A stretch of DNA of 12,867 nt from Pseudomonadota bacterium (lineage in GTDB: Bacteria; Pseudomonadota; Alphaproteobacteria; UBA9655): assembly GCA_021809225.1 (NCBI GenBank), contig JAKBAL010000015.1, forward strand, positions 1-12,867, read 5' to 3'. A model generated the notes under the pieces. It searched no databases. It was not told the DNA's origin and saw only the letters and a program-made list of their open reading frames with translations. Within the stretch, counting starts at the first letter, position 1; every line of letters starts with the position of its first letter. Shown here piece after piece: positions 5,627 through 12,493 of the stretch. The translations under genes and the position numbers were made by a program.

Positions 5627-8125
5627 CTACTTACTCTCAGCCAAATTTAATAATCCTCTCCCCCTTAATTTTTCCTCTAACTCTAACGGATAGAGCCCCC
5701 AAGAAATAAAGCGTTCTCTTATCTGCTTAATTTGGTATGGCTTCAATTTTGTATGTCTCGCGATAATAAGCATTTTTTCTTTAAAGTTTGTATCCATCCC
5801 AAATATCTTTTTGGGATCTAAAGTTACCTTTGTATGAGCATCCCGCTCTACATTTTGATCCAAAGCCTCAAACATATGAAGAATGTCTTCCCGATCAATA
5901 TCTGTAGGTTCTAACTCATCAAAACGGATGCTATCAAAGAGTTTTTGGAAAGTCTTAAGGGCTTTCCCTCTTTTCTCTCCAAAAAGAACTTCTATTCCCC
6001 TTGCAGAAGATTCTTCTTTAAGCTCTTTTCTTTTTTGAGCTGCTCTCGTGGGACGAGCTCTTTGCTTTAAAGGATCCGCTTTCCCTTTTGTTTTAACTTT
6101 TTCTTTTTCCTTACCCTTTTCGCGTGTATCTTTTTCTGAAGAGGGGTAGTCATCTCGCGAAAGAGACATTTCTGGCTCATTAACTTGCATAGAGCCAGCT
6201 TGACCAACTAATGATGTTTTTTTAGATGTACCTGGAGCTTGTTCTTGTCTCTTTAAATTACTTCGATTTCCTTCAAAAAAATTCCTTTCAAAAGCAATTG
6301 CTTCTTTAATTCTTTGTATATTTCTTGTGAATATGTCTTCTTGTTTTTTTCCGAGATGCTCAAACTGGGTTGCGAGTTCGGCTTTAAACTCTTCCTTAAA
6401 CCCAGCTTTCTTTAAGGCAATCAAATAGAATTTTTTAACTTCTTCATTCCTTAAATTATTTTGAAAAACAAATGAATCCTCTAGTGAAGAATACTGACGC
6501 AAATATCCTAGAGCTTCTTCGTATTTTTGAGTTTTAACTAATGTAATAGCTAGTATTGCCAAATAATCAGGAAAATGAAGTTGCCATAAATATTCAGAGT
6601 TATAGTCTTCCTCTCGCTTTAAAGCTTGGGTATAATACTCTTCTGCTGTTGGATACTTCTTCAATAAGTGGTGAGCATCACCAAGGTCACAAAACATCTG
6701 TCCCATGTTATACAACCGGGGGTGTGAAGAATTTTCCCCTTCCGTTTCTTGCAGAGCCGATATAATACCTTTAAGTAATGAAGCTGCTGCTTTATACATT
6801 TTTTCAGCAAAAAGAATATTTTTTACATACATATATTTTAATATAATTGAGGAAGAGCCATGTTTTGATCTATATAAATGCTTGTTAAAATAGATCATAT
6901 TTTCATTTTTTCCATTGAATTTGAGTAAGTCTAGAATAGCCAAAACCGTGGCTTCATAGATTTTTTTTGATGGTAGAGTGTCCAGCATTTCAAAAAGAGG
7001 ATTATAATAGTTATTAAAAATATGCTCCCCAATTTTTACTCCTGTATTAATAGCATTTTTTGTTTCATTACTATTACTACTATATTCATAAAGCCTCAGA
7101 GAAAGTTTCTTATATGTCTTATCCGTCTCAAGCAAATATGGCGAGCCTTGTATGAAGCTCATAATATGTTTTAAGTATTCATCTAAGTATTTATTTTCTA
7201 TCTTAAGCATACCTAAATGTGAAAGGTAGTCCTCCCAAATCATATGTGTGCTAGATCTCCTCGTTAAAAGAGCATGTGCAAGTATGTCGTATTTTTTTAC
7301 ATCTTTGCCCGCGGATATAAGATCTAAAAACCACGCATATGGATATTTTAGATATTCAATGTAGGGAAATTTATTTATAAATTGGTTAAATAGGTTATCA
7401 AATTCCTCCACTTGGGATCTGCTGTCGTAGACCTGATATCTTTGACGGATCTTCTTCTTATCAATTTCCTCTACCTCAGTGTAATCTTTAGCCAAGATCG
7501 TCCTTGAGAGGTATCTTCTTACCAATTCTATATCTTCACTCGCTATTTCTTTTAAATCGGGCTTTTGAGCTAAATAACTTTCATGTTGTAGAACAAGATT
7601 ATTATTGTGAGGAAATATTTTTAATAACCTATCAAAACCTTTCTCAAATTTCTTTGCATAATAAGGGCCAAATAGTTTAAAATTTAAAAATGGGCCTTCC
7701 ATAATTTCTTTAAGGAAAGACTCTTTAGCTTCAGAAAAGTCACTCGCCTGAAGACTACTCTCGCGGATCTGCTCAATCATGTCAGAAAGATCACCAGCAA
7801 GATTTCCATTAGCTATAACACCCTTCTTAAGGAGCTGTTCATCACTTTGAGTGATCACACCTGCTGCAACTTTTCCACTCAGTAAAGTCTCAAACTCTTT
7901 ATAGGTCTCAAAATTGGCAAGAATACCTTCAGCTGTCTTGTTGATGAGCTGTTCATCGCTCTCAGAAATTTTACCGGTAAATGTCGTTCTTCTGACGACG
8001 TTTTTAAAAATTTTATAGCTATGAAGATTGTCATCATCAGGATTAAAGCATGCTTGACTCAAGTTGCTCTGAAAAATAAATAAAACGGACGCACTTATAA
8101 GTAATTGATTTCTAATTTTTTTCAT
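5627..8125 (-). CDS. Large exported TPR protein with C-terminal HicA-like domain
   Basis: 832 residues from the ATG at 8125. MKKIRNQ, a hydrophobic core and SQA before Cys26 form a good Sec signal peptide. The Cys is not in a canonical lipobox (Ser, not Leu, at -3). An upstream in-frame ATG at 8179 would hide this signal. Residues ~27-440 are helical with no recognised family, including a duplicated SDEQL[IL].K segment near residues 55-105. TPR-like pairs lie at ~443-540 (DLGDAHHLLKKYPTAEEYYTQAL; KTQKYEEALGYL). A highly basic, disordered linker follows (~616-708). The final ~110 residues resemble a HicA toxin/dsRBD fold with its His (His764). The first two thirds of the gene look more AT-rich than its neighbours. 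It lies 113 nt downstream of the PAAR-like gene on the same strand, so it may be a T6SS-linked cargo or an independently exported effector. Its function is not known. Confidence 0.85.
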   Translation of the reverse strand: MKKIRNQLLISASVLFIFQSNLSQACFNPDDDNLHSYKIFKNVVRRTTFTGKISESDEQLINKTAEGILANFETYKEFETLLSGKVAAGVITQSDEQLLKKGVIANGNLAGDLSDMIEQIRESSLQASDFSEAKESFLKEIMEGPFLNFKLFGPYYAKKFEKGFDRLLKIFPHNNNLVLQHESYLAQKPDLKEIASEDIELVRRYLSRTILAKDYTEVEEIDKKKIRQRYQVYDSRSQVEEFDNLFNQFINKFPYIEYLKYPYAWFLDLISAGKDVKKYDILAHALLTRRSSTHMIWEDYLSHLGMLKIENKYLDEYLKHIMSFIQGSPYLLETDKTYKKLSLRLYEYSSNSNETKNAINTGVKIGEHIFNNYYNPLFEMLDTLPSKKIYEATVLAILDLLKFNGKNENMIYFNKHLYRSKHGSSSIILKYMYVKNILFAEKMYKAAASLLKGIISALQETEGENSSHPRLYNMGQMFCDLGDAHHLLKKYPTAEEYYTQALKREEDYNSEYLWQLHFPDYLAILAITLVKTQKYEEALGYLRQYSSLEDSFVFQNNLRNEEVKKFYLIALKKAGFKEEFKAELATQFEHLGKKQEDIFTRNIQRIKEAIAFERNFFEGNRSNLKRQEQAPGTSKKTSLVGQAGSMQVNEPEMSLSRDDYPSSEKDTREKGKEKEKVKTKGKADPLKQRARPTRAAQKRKELKEESSARGIEVLFGEKRGKALKTFQKLFDSIRFDELEPTDIDREDILHMFEALDQNVERDAHTKVTLDPKKIFGMDTNFKEKMLIIARHTKLKPYQIKQIRERFISWGLYPLELEEKLRGRGLLNLAESK
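5666..5965 (-). other. HicA-like (mRNA interferase / dsRBD fold) domain within the TPR protein
   Basis: Residues ~721-820 read, in order: KALKTFQKLF, then DIDREDILHMFEAL (the beta-alpha segment in which HicA proteins have an I/W-x-D/E-[IV]-x-x-L-L-x-AL pattern), then NVERDAHTKVTL (equivalent to the xxGSHxxxxL strand with the catalytic His, here His764 at 5836-5834), then TKLKPYQIKQIRERFISWGLYP. That last part matches the common HicA tail 'E-x-K-x-YQV-x-x-[IV]RExLxxxG'. HicA toxins are usually small free-standing proteins of 60-100 residues paired with HicB; this one is at the end of an exported 832-residue protein with no HicB nearby. The assignment rests on motif order and spacing only; the usual Gly-Ser before His is Asp-Ala here. 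Confidence 0.6.
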
Positions 8126-8238
8126 AAAACACCATTCCAAATAAACTTTACATACATCCGTCGTGTAATACAAAAACAACCTTATTGCAATATAAAATTG
8201 AAATTTTTAAATATTTTTTCTTTTTTTACTTACAGCCT

Positions 8239-8631
8239 CTACGGCACCATCACTGTCGCTTGCCCCGGCTCAAGAATGTGAATAACGCCTGCCCATGTGC
8301 ACATCAAAAAGGCTGTTTGATCGATGGCAGGAAACCCCATCACGTGCACCGTAAGAGCCTCAGATACCCAAGGGGTAACGGTGGCAGGGATACAAGGCAT
8401 TGGAGTTAACACTCCCCCAGCTGCAGCTGTTGCAGCTTCAACTTCAGGGTTAGCAAGGGAGATACACTCCCCAAATGACTCAATATTAGCCAAAGGAACG
8501 AAATCTGAAATATTACCCATCAACATCCCTTCTGCCATAACCGTTCGATCAGGAAGGACAATTAAGGGAGACGGCGTCAATCCAAACGAACATTGGATGA
8601 GAGAGGTCTCTCCAACAACCGCAAGAGTCAT
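8239..8631 (-). CDS. PAAR-like protein (DUF4280), type VI secretion tip
   Basis: 130 residues. MLMGNISDFVPLANI, FGECISLANP, a short Ala-rich turn followed by GGVLTPMPCIPATVTPW, and the CTWAGVIHILEPGQATV C-terminus are hallmarks of the DUF4280 PAAR-like family. These proteins cap the VgrG trimer of T6SS and related contractile systems and can carry effector modules. This copy is domain-only, with no C-terminal toxin extension. The start ATG overlaps the stop of the upstream MORN gene (ATGA, 8631-8628), so the two are translationally coupled. No terminator follows the stop; an AT-rich 113-nt gap separates it from the TPR-HicA gene, and no strong promoter is seen there. Confidence 0.9.
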   Translation of the reverse strand: MTLAVVGETSLIQCSFGLTPSPLIVLPDRTVMAEGMLMGNISDFVPLANIESFGECISLANPEVEAATAAAGGVLTPMPCIPATVTPWVSEALTVHVMGFPAIDQTAFLMCTWAGVIHILEPGQATVMVP

Positions 8632-9314
8632 CTTTCAATTCCGGCAGACATTGGATGGCCTTGGGCGTCATAAAATTGGGGTTTGCGAACAAGACGGCCT
8701 TTATCAAAGACAAGGATTTGGTGAACCATACCGTTTTCATAAAAAAACCTAAATTCTCCTTCCCGCTTTCCTTGCACATAACTCCCTGATTCCAGAAGGG
8801 ATCCACTAGGATAATAGGTTAGCGCAGGGCCTTCTAAAAGCCCCTGGTAATAATGCAGAACTCTTTTTACGCGTCCTAAGAGATCGTATGAGATTGAGGT
8901 ACCCTGTTTAACGCCATGTTCATACTCAATGCGCGCCCGAACCAGGCCGCCCTCATCGTAGAACGTCGTTACCCCATGTTGTTTCCCTTCTTGAAAAGTT
9001 GTTTGCATGAGAGGGATTCCGTTTTTATAAAATTCGGCAGGTCCGTAGGGAACGCCTTCTTTATAGCTTATTTTTTCTTTTAACTGCTGCGAAGCCTCAT
9101 ACCGTCGAGATTCTCCATGAAGCATTCCCTTCTCGAAAGACTGATGGGACAGAAGTTGTTCGTTATCTCCATATTGCTCTAAAACACCATGGAATTGGCC
9201 GTCAATTTTTTGACCCAAAAATCGCTTTTTCTGAGAAGGAAGCGACTTTCCTTCAAGAACCCCGTCTATTGACCCTTCGGCTTCTAAAATATCCTGTTCA
9301 ATTTCATCACTCAT
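8628..9314 (-). CDS. MORN-repeat protein (YwqK-like), in T6SS tip cassette
   Basis: 228 residues with about seven MORN_2-type units of 22-26 residues. Each has a G-x-x-x-G followed by an aromatic strand, at ~37 (GQFHG), 63 (GMLHG), 87 (GVPYGPAEFY), 110 (GKQHGVTTFYD), 135 (GVKQGTSISYD), 158 (GLLEGPALTYYPSG) and 182 (GKREGEFRFFYENG). The first 35 residues are acidic and non-repetitive. There is no signal peptide, so it is cytoplasmic unless loaded onto the tip. YwqK-family proteins are known as antitoxin/immunity partners of YwqJ-type toxins. Lying between vgrG and the PAAR-like gene (6 nt after vgrG, ATGA overlap with the next), it may be an adaptor, an immunity protein or a tip component. The ribosome binding site is weak, with GGA about 10 nt upstream, inside the vgrG stop region. 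Confidence 0.85.
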   Translation of the reverse strand: MSDEIEQDILEAEGSIDGVLEGKSLPSQKKRFLGQKIDGQFHGVLEQYGDNEQLLSHQSFEKGMLHGESRRYEASQQLKEKISYKEGVPYGPAEFYKNGIPLMQTTFQEGKQHGVTTFYDEGGLVRARIEYEHGVKQGTSISYDLLGRVKRVLHYYQGLLEGPALTYYPSGSLLESGSYVQGKREGEFRFFYENGMVHQILVFDKGRLVRKPQFYDAQGHPMSAGIER

Positions 9315-9320
9315 GCTGAT

Positions 9321-11258
9321 TTATCCATTCAATGTAATTAAAGCTCCCGTAACAGCCACCGTTGCACCTGCCGTAATGTCAATGGCAGCGCCCGCTTTAA
9401 GAGATACGTCCGCTCCTGCCTCCATCGTAGCGGTTGCACCCGCTTTCAAAGAAACTGTTTGTGCGGCCTCCACATTAAAATTACCTGTGCATTTAAAGGA
9501 AATATCCCCGTTGACGTCAAAGCTGACATTTCCATTGGCACATGTCACGATTATGTTTCCTTCATCCAATTGAATGGAATAATTGCCTTTGACGATTTGC
9601 AAAGATTTATTGCCGTTGATTAGTTTTAAGCTATCATTGCTTTGGGTACCTTGACGCTGTTCTTGTTGTTCTTCCTCGGCTTTAAGCAAAACAGTACGAT
9701 TTCCCCCCACAATCGTGATATCTTGGTTATTCTGAATATCAATTTTGAAATCTTTTTGAGCATGAATGTAAATCTCTTCGGATTGCCTTTTATCTTCAAA
9801 CCGAAATTCATTATACCCAGGGATAGCCTCTCCTTCTTTCTTGCTGGTCTGACTTTTAATCGTTGTTTTTGTAGGCTCCTCAGGCAAATAAGGAGGTTTG
9901 TTCTCTCCATTGTAAACGGACCCTATAACGAGAGGCTTATCAGGATCCCCATCAATGAATGAGACCACGACCTCATGGCCAACCCGGGGCGTAAATAAAG
10001 TCCCCCACTTCTGTCCCGACCACAAGGTTGCCACACGAACCCAACAAGACGTTGTGTCATCTTCTTTTTCAGAAGGATCCCAATGAAATTTGACTTTAAT
10101 ACGGCCGTATTCTTCCGTATAAATTTCTTCTCCCGGTTTCCCGGTGACTTTTGCGGTCTGTGTTCCATAAATCCGAGGCTTAGACGTTTTTTGAGCAGGT
10201 CTGAAAGGGATTGTCGCAGAAAAGGCTCGATAGCTATTTTTATAAAGCGGGGTATCTTCCCCTTCAGAAACAATGCGTGCTTCGTGAATGACTTCATAAA
10301 GAACATAGGCCTTATTCGCGTCGACGCGAGGATGTTTTTCCAAATTGAACTTATACCCTGCGATGAAGAAGGGAACGAGTGAAATACCCTCAACCATTTT
10401 TTGAGGAATTTCTTCTGACTGTAATTTGACTTTAACGAGTTCATCACCATAACTCTGTTGATCATAAATTTCATCGTAAGTCGTGATCTCTCCTCCCCCT
10501 GCATCAGACGTCCCCATAGCTTGTGCTTTCAAAGGTGCTTGAGGCATCAAATAGTTATAACTCTTTAACGTATTGCTCTTAGGCACAATTCGTTGCGTTA
10601 TAAAACATGAACTTACTTTCAGCATAAAAGGTTCATGAGGAGCTGCATCATGAAAGCTTGCGGACATGGCATCTGGACAAAAAGGATGCCCATCGACAGA
10701 ATCGGCAAGAAGGAGAGTGTGACTGCCTTGACTTTGTTGAAAGAAATAAAAAATCCCCTCCTCTTCCATCAACCGTGAAATAAAGTTAAAGTTTGTCTCA
10801 TTATACTGGACACAAAAATCACGCTTTTGCATTCCCGCTGCAGTCACTTGATTTAAGTATGGAATTTTGTTTTCATCTAAGACTTCTTTAATAATATCCA
10901 TCGCCGATTTATTTTGAAAAATGCGGCATTGGCCTGAAAAAGTTAACAGCCACAACGTTGGGTACAACGTTGCTCTATATACTGTCGACATTTTAAGGGG
11001 CTGAAATGGCGTTCCATCTTGTTTAAAGGCCCCTATAATTCCATTATATGTCCTGATCAGAGAACCTACACTCACAGACACTGTTGCGGATTGCCCCATA
11101 AGGGTATCAAAGCCAATCTCTCGGCTTTGGGCCGTCATAATAAGGGTGTACTCAAAAAGATCTGAAAGCCGCTCAACCCCTTGAAAAAAATTGAGCTCAA
11201 ACGAAGTTCCGCCCGACGTTTTCACAGATAAAAAAACTTTGCCTCCCTTTTGTGCCAT
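9321..11258 (-). CDS. vgrG: Type VI secretion system spike protein VgrG
   Basis: 645 residues, a normal length for a VgrG without an effector extension. The N-terminal gp27-like (phage GPD) part covers ~1-360, including RLMEEEGIFYFF at ~162-173. The gp5-like OB fold covers ~375-450, with GRIKVKFHWD, WVRVATLWSGQKWGT, PRVGHEVVVSFIDGDPDKPLVIG and SVYN. The C-terminal ~160 residues are short repeated beta strands (GNxSxxxxxG, then SLKAGATATMEAGADVSLKAGA) forming the triple-helix needle, ending at ITLNG. It trimerises as the T6SS puncturing spike and carries the PAAR-like cap encoded downstream. AAGAGG sits 6 nt before the ATG. It heads the vgrG-MORN-PAAR cassette; no sheath, membrane-complex or ClpV genes are in the window. 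Confidence 0.97.
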   Translation of the reverse strand: MAQKGGKVFLSVKTSGGTSFELNFFQGVERLSDLFEYTLIMTAQSREIGFDTLMGQSATVSVSVGSLIRTYNGIIGAFKQDGTPFQPLKMSTVYRATLYPTLWLLTFSGQCRIFQNKSAMDIIKEVLDENKIPYLNQVTAAGMQKRDFCVQYNETNFNFISRLMEEEGIFYFFQQSQGSHTLLLADSVDGHPFCPDAMSASFHDAAPHEPFMLKVSSCFITQRIVPKSNTLKSYNYLMPQAPLKAQAMGTSDAGGGEITTYDEIYDQQSYGDELVKVKLQSEEIPQKMVEGISLVPFFIAGYKFNLEKHPRVDANKAYVLYEVIHEARIVSEGEDTPLYKNSYRAFSATIPFRPAQKTSKPRIYGTQTAKVTGKPGEEIYTEEYGRIKVKFHWDPSEKEDDTTSCWVRVATLWSGQKWGTLFTPRVGHEVVVSFIDGDPDKPLVIGSVYNGENKPPYLPEEPTKTTIKSQTSKKEGEAIPGYNEFRFEDKRQSEEIYIHAQKDFKIDIQNNQDITIVGGNRTVLLKAEEEQQEQRQGTQSNDSLKLINGNKSLQIVKGNYSIQLDEGNIIVTCANGNVSFDVNGDISFKCTGNFNVEAAQTVSLKAGATATMEAGADVSLKAGAAIDITAGATVAVTGALITLNG

Positions 11259-11283
11259 GGTGTGCCTCTTTTATTTTTTATTT

Positions 11284-11310
11284 ATGATACCCTAATCTTC
11301 TTAAGGTCAC
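11284..11310 (-). promoter_or_regulatory. Weak candidate promoter for vgrG
   Basis: On the minus strand TATCAT (11289-11284, 5 of 6 to TATAAT) is preceded by GTGACC (11310-11305, 4 of 6 to TTGACA) with a short 15-nt spacer. Transcription would start near 11277 and give a leader of about 18 nt with the AAGAGG ribosome binding site. The spacer is shorter than ideal, so the -10 is the stronger part of this call. Confidence 0.3.
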
Positions 11311-11328
11311 CATAAGGCATTCTTGAAT

Positions 11329-11503
11329 CTACAGCAGCCCTTTTTTATCAATCAGCAAAATATTAAGTTCCTTTGCTAAATCACGAAGTAAAACCCGTTT
11401 TTTTAGGGTGTGCCGCCTCCTTCATAACTGCTAGCGCTTCTTTTAAATCATAAAGACTTTCTGTCTTTTCTAGAATTTTCTCTAAGGTTGATAGGCGTTT
11501 CAT
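11329..11503 (-). pseudogene. Small frameshifted gene of unknown function upstream of vgrG
   Basis: From the ATG at 11503 the zero frame encodes 40 residues (MKRLSTLEKILEK...) to a TGA at 11383-11381. If one base is dropped in the A7 tract just before CGGG (plus-strand T7 at 11398-11404), the frame continues through RVLLRDLAKELNILLIDKK to a TAG at 11331-11329, giving a 57-residue acidic/basic helical protein. Both halves look like one coding sequence, so a single-base insertion in the homopolymer (7 rather than 6 A) is the likely cause. The initiation signal is strong: AGGAG 8 nt before the ATG. The continuation VLLRDLAKELNI is helix-turn-helix-like, but no family is recognised. A 29-bp palindrome lies 18 nt upstream of the start, as expected for an autoregulated small regulator or antitoxin. 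A sequencing error, slippage or phase switching cannot be excluded. Confidence 0.5.
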
Positions 11504-11520
11504 AATGGATGCTCCTAAGG

Positions 11521-11549
11521 GCCAAAACGTACATTATGTACATTTTGGC
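11521..11549. promoter_or_regulatory. 29-bp near-perfect palindrome, probable operator
   Basis: The left arm GCCAAAACGTACAT (11521-11534) and the right arm ATGTACATTTTGGC (11536-11549) are reverse complements with one mismatch around a single central T. The core GTACAT-T-ATGTAC is exact. It lies between the start of the small frameshifted gene (ATG at 11503) and the end of the substrate-binding-protein gene (11576). A minus-strand TTGACA (11568-11563) sits just upstream, so the palindrome would cover the -10/start region. No T-run follows it on either strand, so it is not a standard rho-independent terminator. A dimeric DNA-binding protein site is the simplest reading. Confidence 0.6.
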
Positions 11550-11575
11550 TTAAAAAAAGGGCTGTCAATGAAAAC

Positions 11576-12493
11576 TCAAGAAGACTTCCGAACAAATTCC
11601 TCTGTCTTCTCAGGAAATTCTACAGGAGGAAGAGGCACCTTAGGGTTTTTTAGAATAAAATCCACCATGCGCGCCGTTTGCCGTCCCAAATCAACCTGAT
11701 TAGGGCCAAGTGCCGCTTGAGCGCCTTGGTCAACAACATCAAGGTCACTCACAAATGCGGGAATATTGCACTCGTTTGCAGCCTTTACAACGCTTTTAAA
11801 GGCCGATAAGGCCGTGTTATCGTTGTTGATAAAAATGGCATCAACTTTCCCACACAGACTCCGACTTGCCACCAACACATCACTGGATTTAGTAGCGGAA
11901 GCGAAGACCAACTTTAAATCCTGTTCCTTTGCAGCTCTTTCCATAAGTTTGTTAAGCGCCGTAGAATTGTCCTCCCCAGGATTATAAACAATTCCTATCC
12001 TTTTTAAGTTTGGCAAAAGCTTCTTAAAAAACTCAAATTGCGGTTTAGGGTCAACAAAGTCAGAAACTCCAGTGACTTGTCCTTTCGGCACTTGCAGATC
12101 GGTCACAAGCTTTGAGGCAAGCGGATCGCTAACAGCCGTAAACACGATAGGGATATCCGTTCCTTTAACCGCTCTCATGAGAGCTTGCGCTGCAGGAGTT
12201 CCAATAGCAACAATAAGATCGGCTTGTTCTGAAACGAATTTTTGAGCAATTTGTGCAGCTAAAGTTGGACTTCCCTGGGCCGATTGATAATCTAAAGATA
12301 GATTTTTTCCCTCTTTATACCCCAAGCTTTGCAGCTCTTCGACAAGTCCTTGACGCGCTTGATTTAAAGCAGGGTGTTCACTGGTTTGAAGAATGGAGAT
12401 TTTTGTGGGAGCAGCTTGCGCTAAAGAAAATGAAAACAAGAAAATAAGAAGTGTAGTTTTAAGGGCTTGGATCAGGTTTTTAAGAGTATACAT
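11576..12493 (-). CDS. ABC transporter substrate-binding protein (TrpX/COG2984-like), apparently C-terminally truncated
   Basis: 305 residues with a Sec signal peptide (hydrophobic core, then AQAAP; cleavage near residue 27-28). The mature part matches the ABC_sub_bind family: KISILQTSEHPALNQARQGL, LGYKEGKNLSLDYQSAQG, LIVAIGTPAAQAL, IPIVFTAVSDPLASKLV, RIGIVYNPGEDNS, AIFINNDNTALSAF and ALGPNQVDLGRQTARMV. Family members bind amino acids or other small ligands in the periplasm (TrpX binds tryptophan) and work with a permease and ATPase, which normally follow in an operon. Neither is present here. The protein stops soon after PVEFPEKTEEF, where homologues usually continue for about 25-30 residues ending in an amphipathic helix; other frames downstream do not supply that end. 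GAGGAA is 6 nt before the ATG. It may therefore be a decayed orphan or still bind ligand. Confidence 0.9.
   Translation of the reverse strand: MYTLKNLIQALKTTLLIFLFSFSLAQAAPTKISILQTSEHPALNQARQGLVEELQSLGYKEGKNLSLDYQSAQGSPTLAAQIAQKFVSEQADLIVAIGTPAAQALMRAVKGTDIPIVFTAVSDPLASKLVTDLQVPKGQVTGVSDFVDPKPQFEFFKKLLPNLKRIGIVYNPGEDNSTALNKLMERAAKEQDLKLVFASATKSSDVLVASRSLCGKVDAIFINNDNTALSAFKSVVKAANECNIPAFVSDLDVVDQGAQAALGPNQVDLGRQTARMVDFILKNPKVPLPPVEFPEKTEEFVRKSS

Noticed and set aside
5627..8179. Longer start (ATG at 8179) for the TPR-HicA protein
   Set aside because: The 18 extra residues would precede, and so mask, a good signal peptide that begins at the ATG at 8125.
9338..9470. Low-complexity Ala/Gly/Lys repeats at the end of vgrG as a separate repeat element
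   Set aside because: They are the normal short beta-strand repeats of the gp5-like needle.
9626..10504. Two long minus-strand open frames (94 and 193 codons) within vgrG
   Set aside because: They overlap conserved OB-fold and gp27 regions of vgrG in another frame and show no family features.
11398..11404. Programmed -1 frameshift at an AAAAAAC slippery site in the small gene
   Set aside because: The -1 frame runs into a TAG within a few codons; only a +1 shift (or loss of one A) gives the long continuation, so classic -1 slippage does not explain it.
11521..11549. Rho-independent terminator for the substrate-binding-protein gene
   Set aside because: The near-perfect stem has no following T-run on either strand; the T7 run lies before the stem in the minus-strand direction.
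11563..11568. Complete promoter using the perfect minus-strand TTGACA before the small gene
   Set aside because: No acceptable -10 hexamer lies 16-18 nt downstream (AAATGT/AATGTA), so only the -35-like match is noted, in the palindrome entry.
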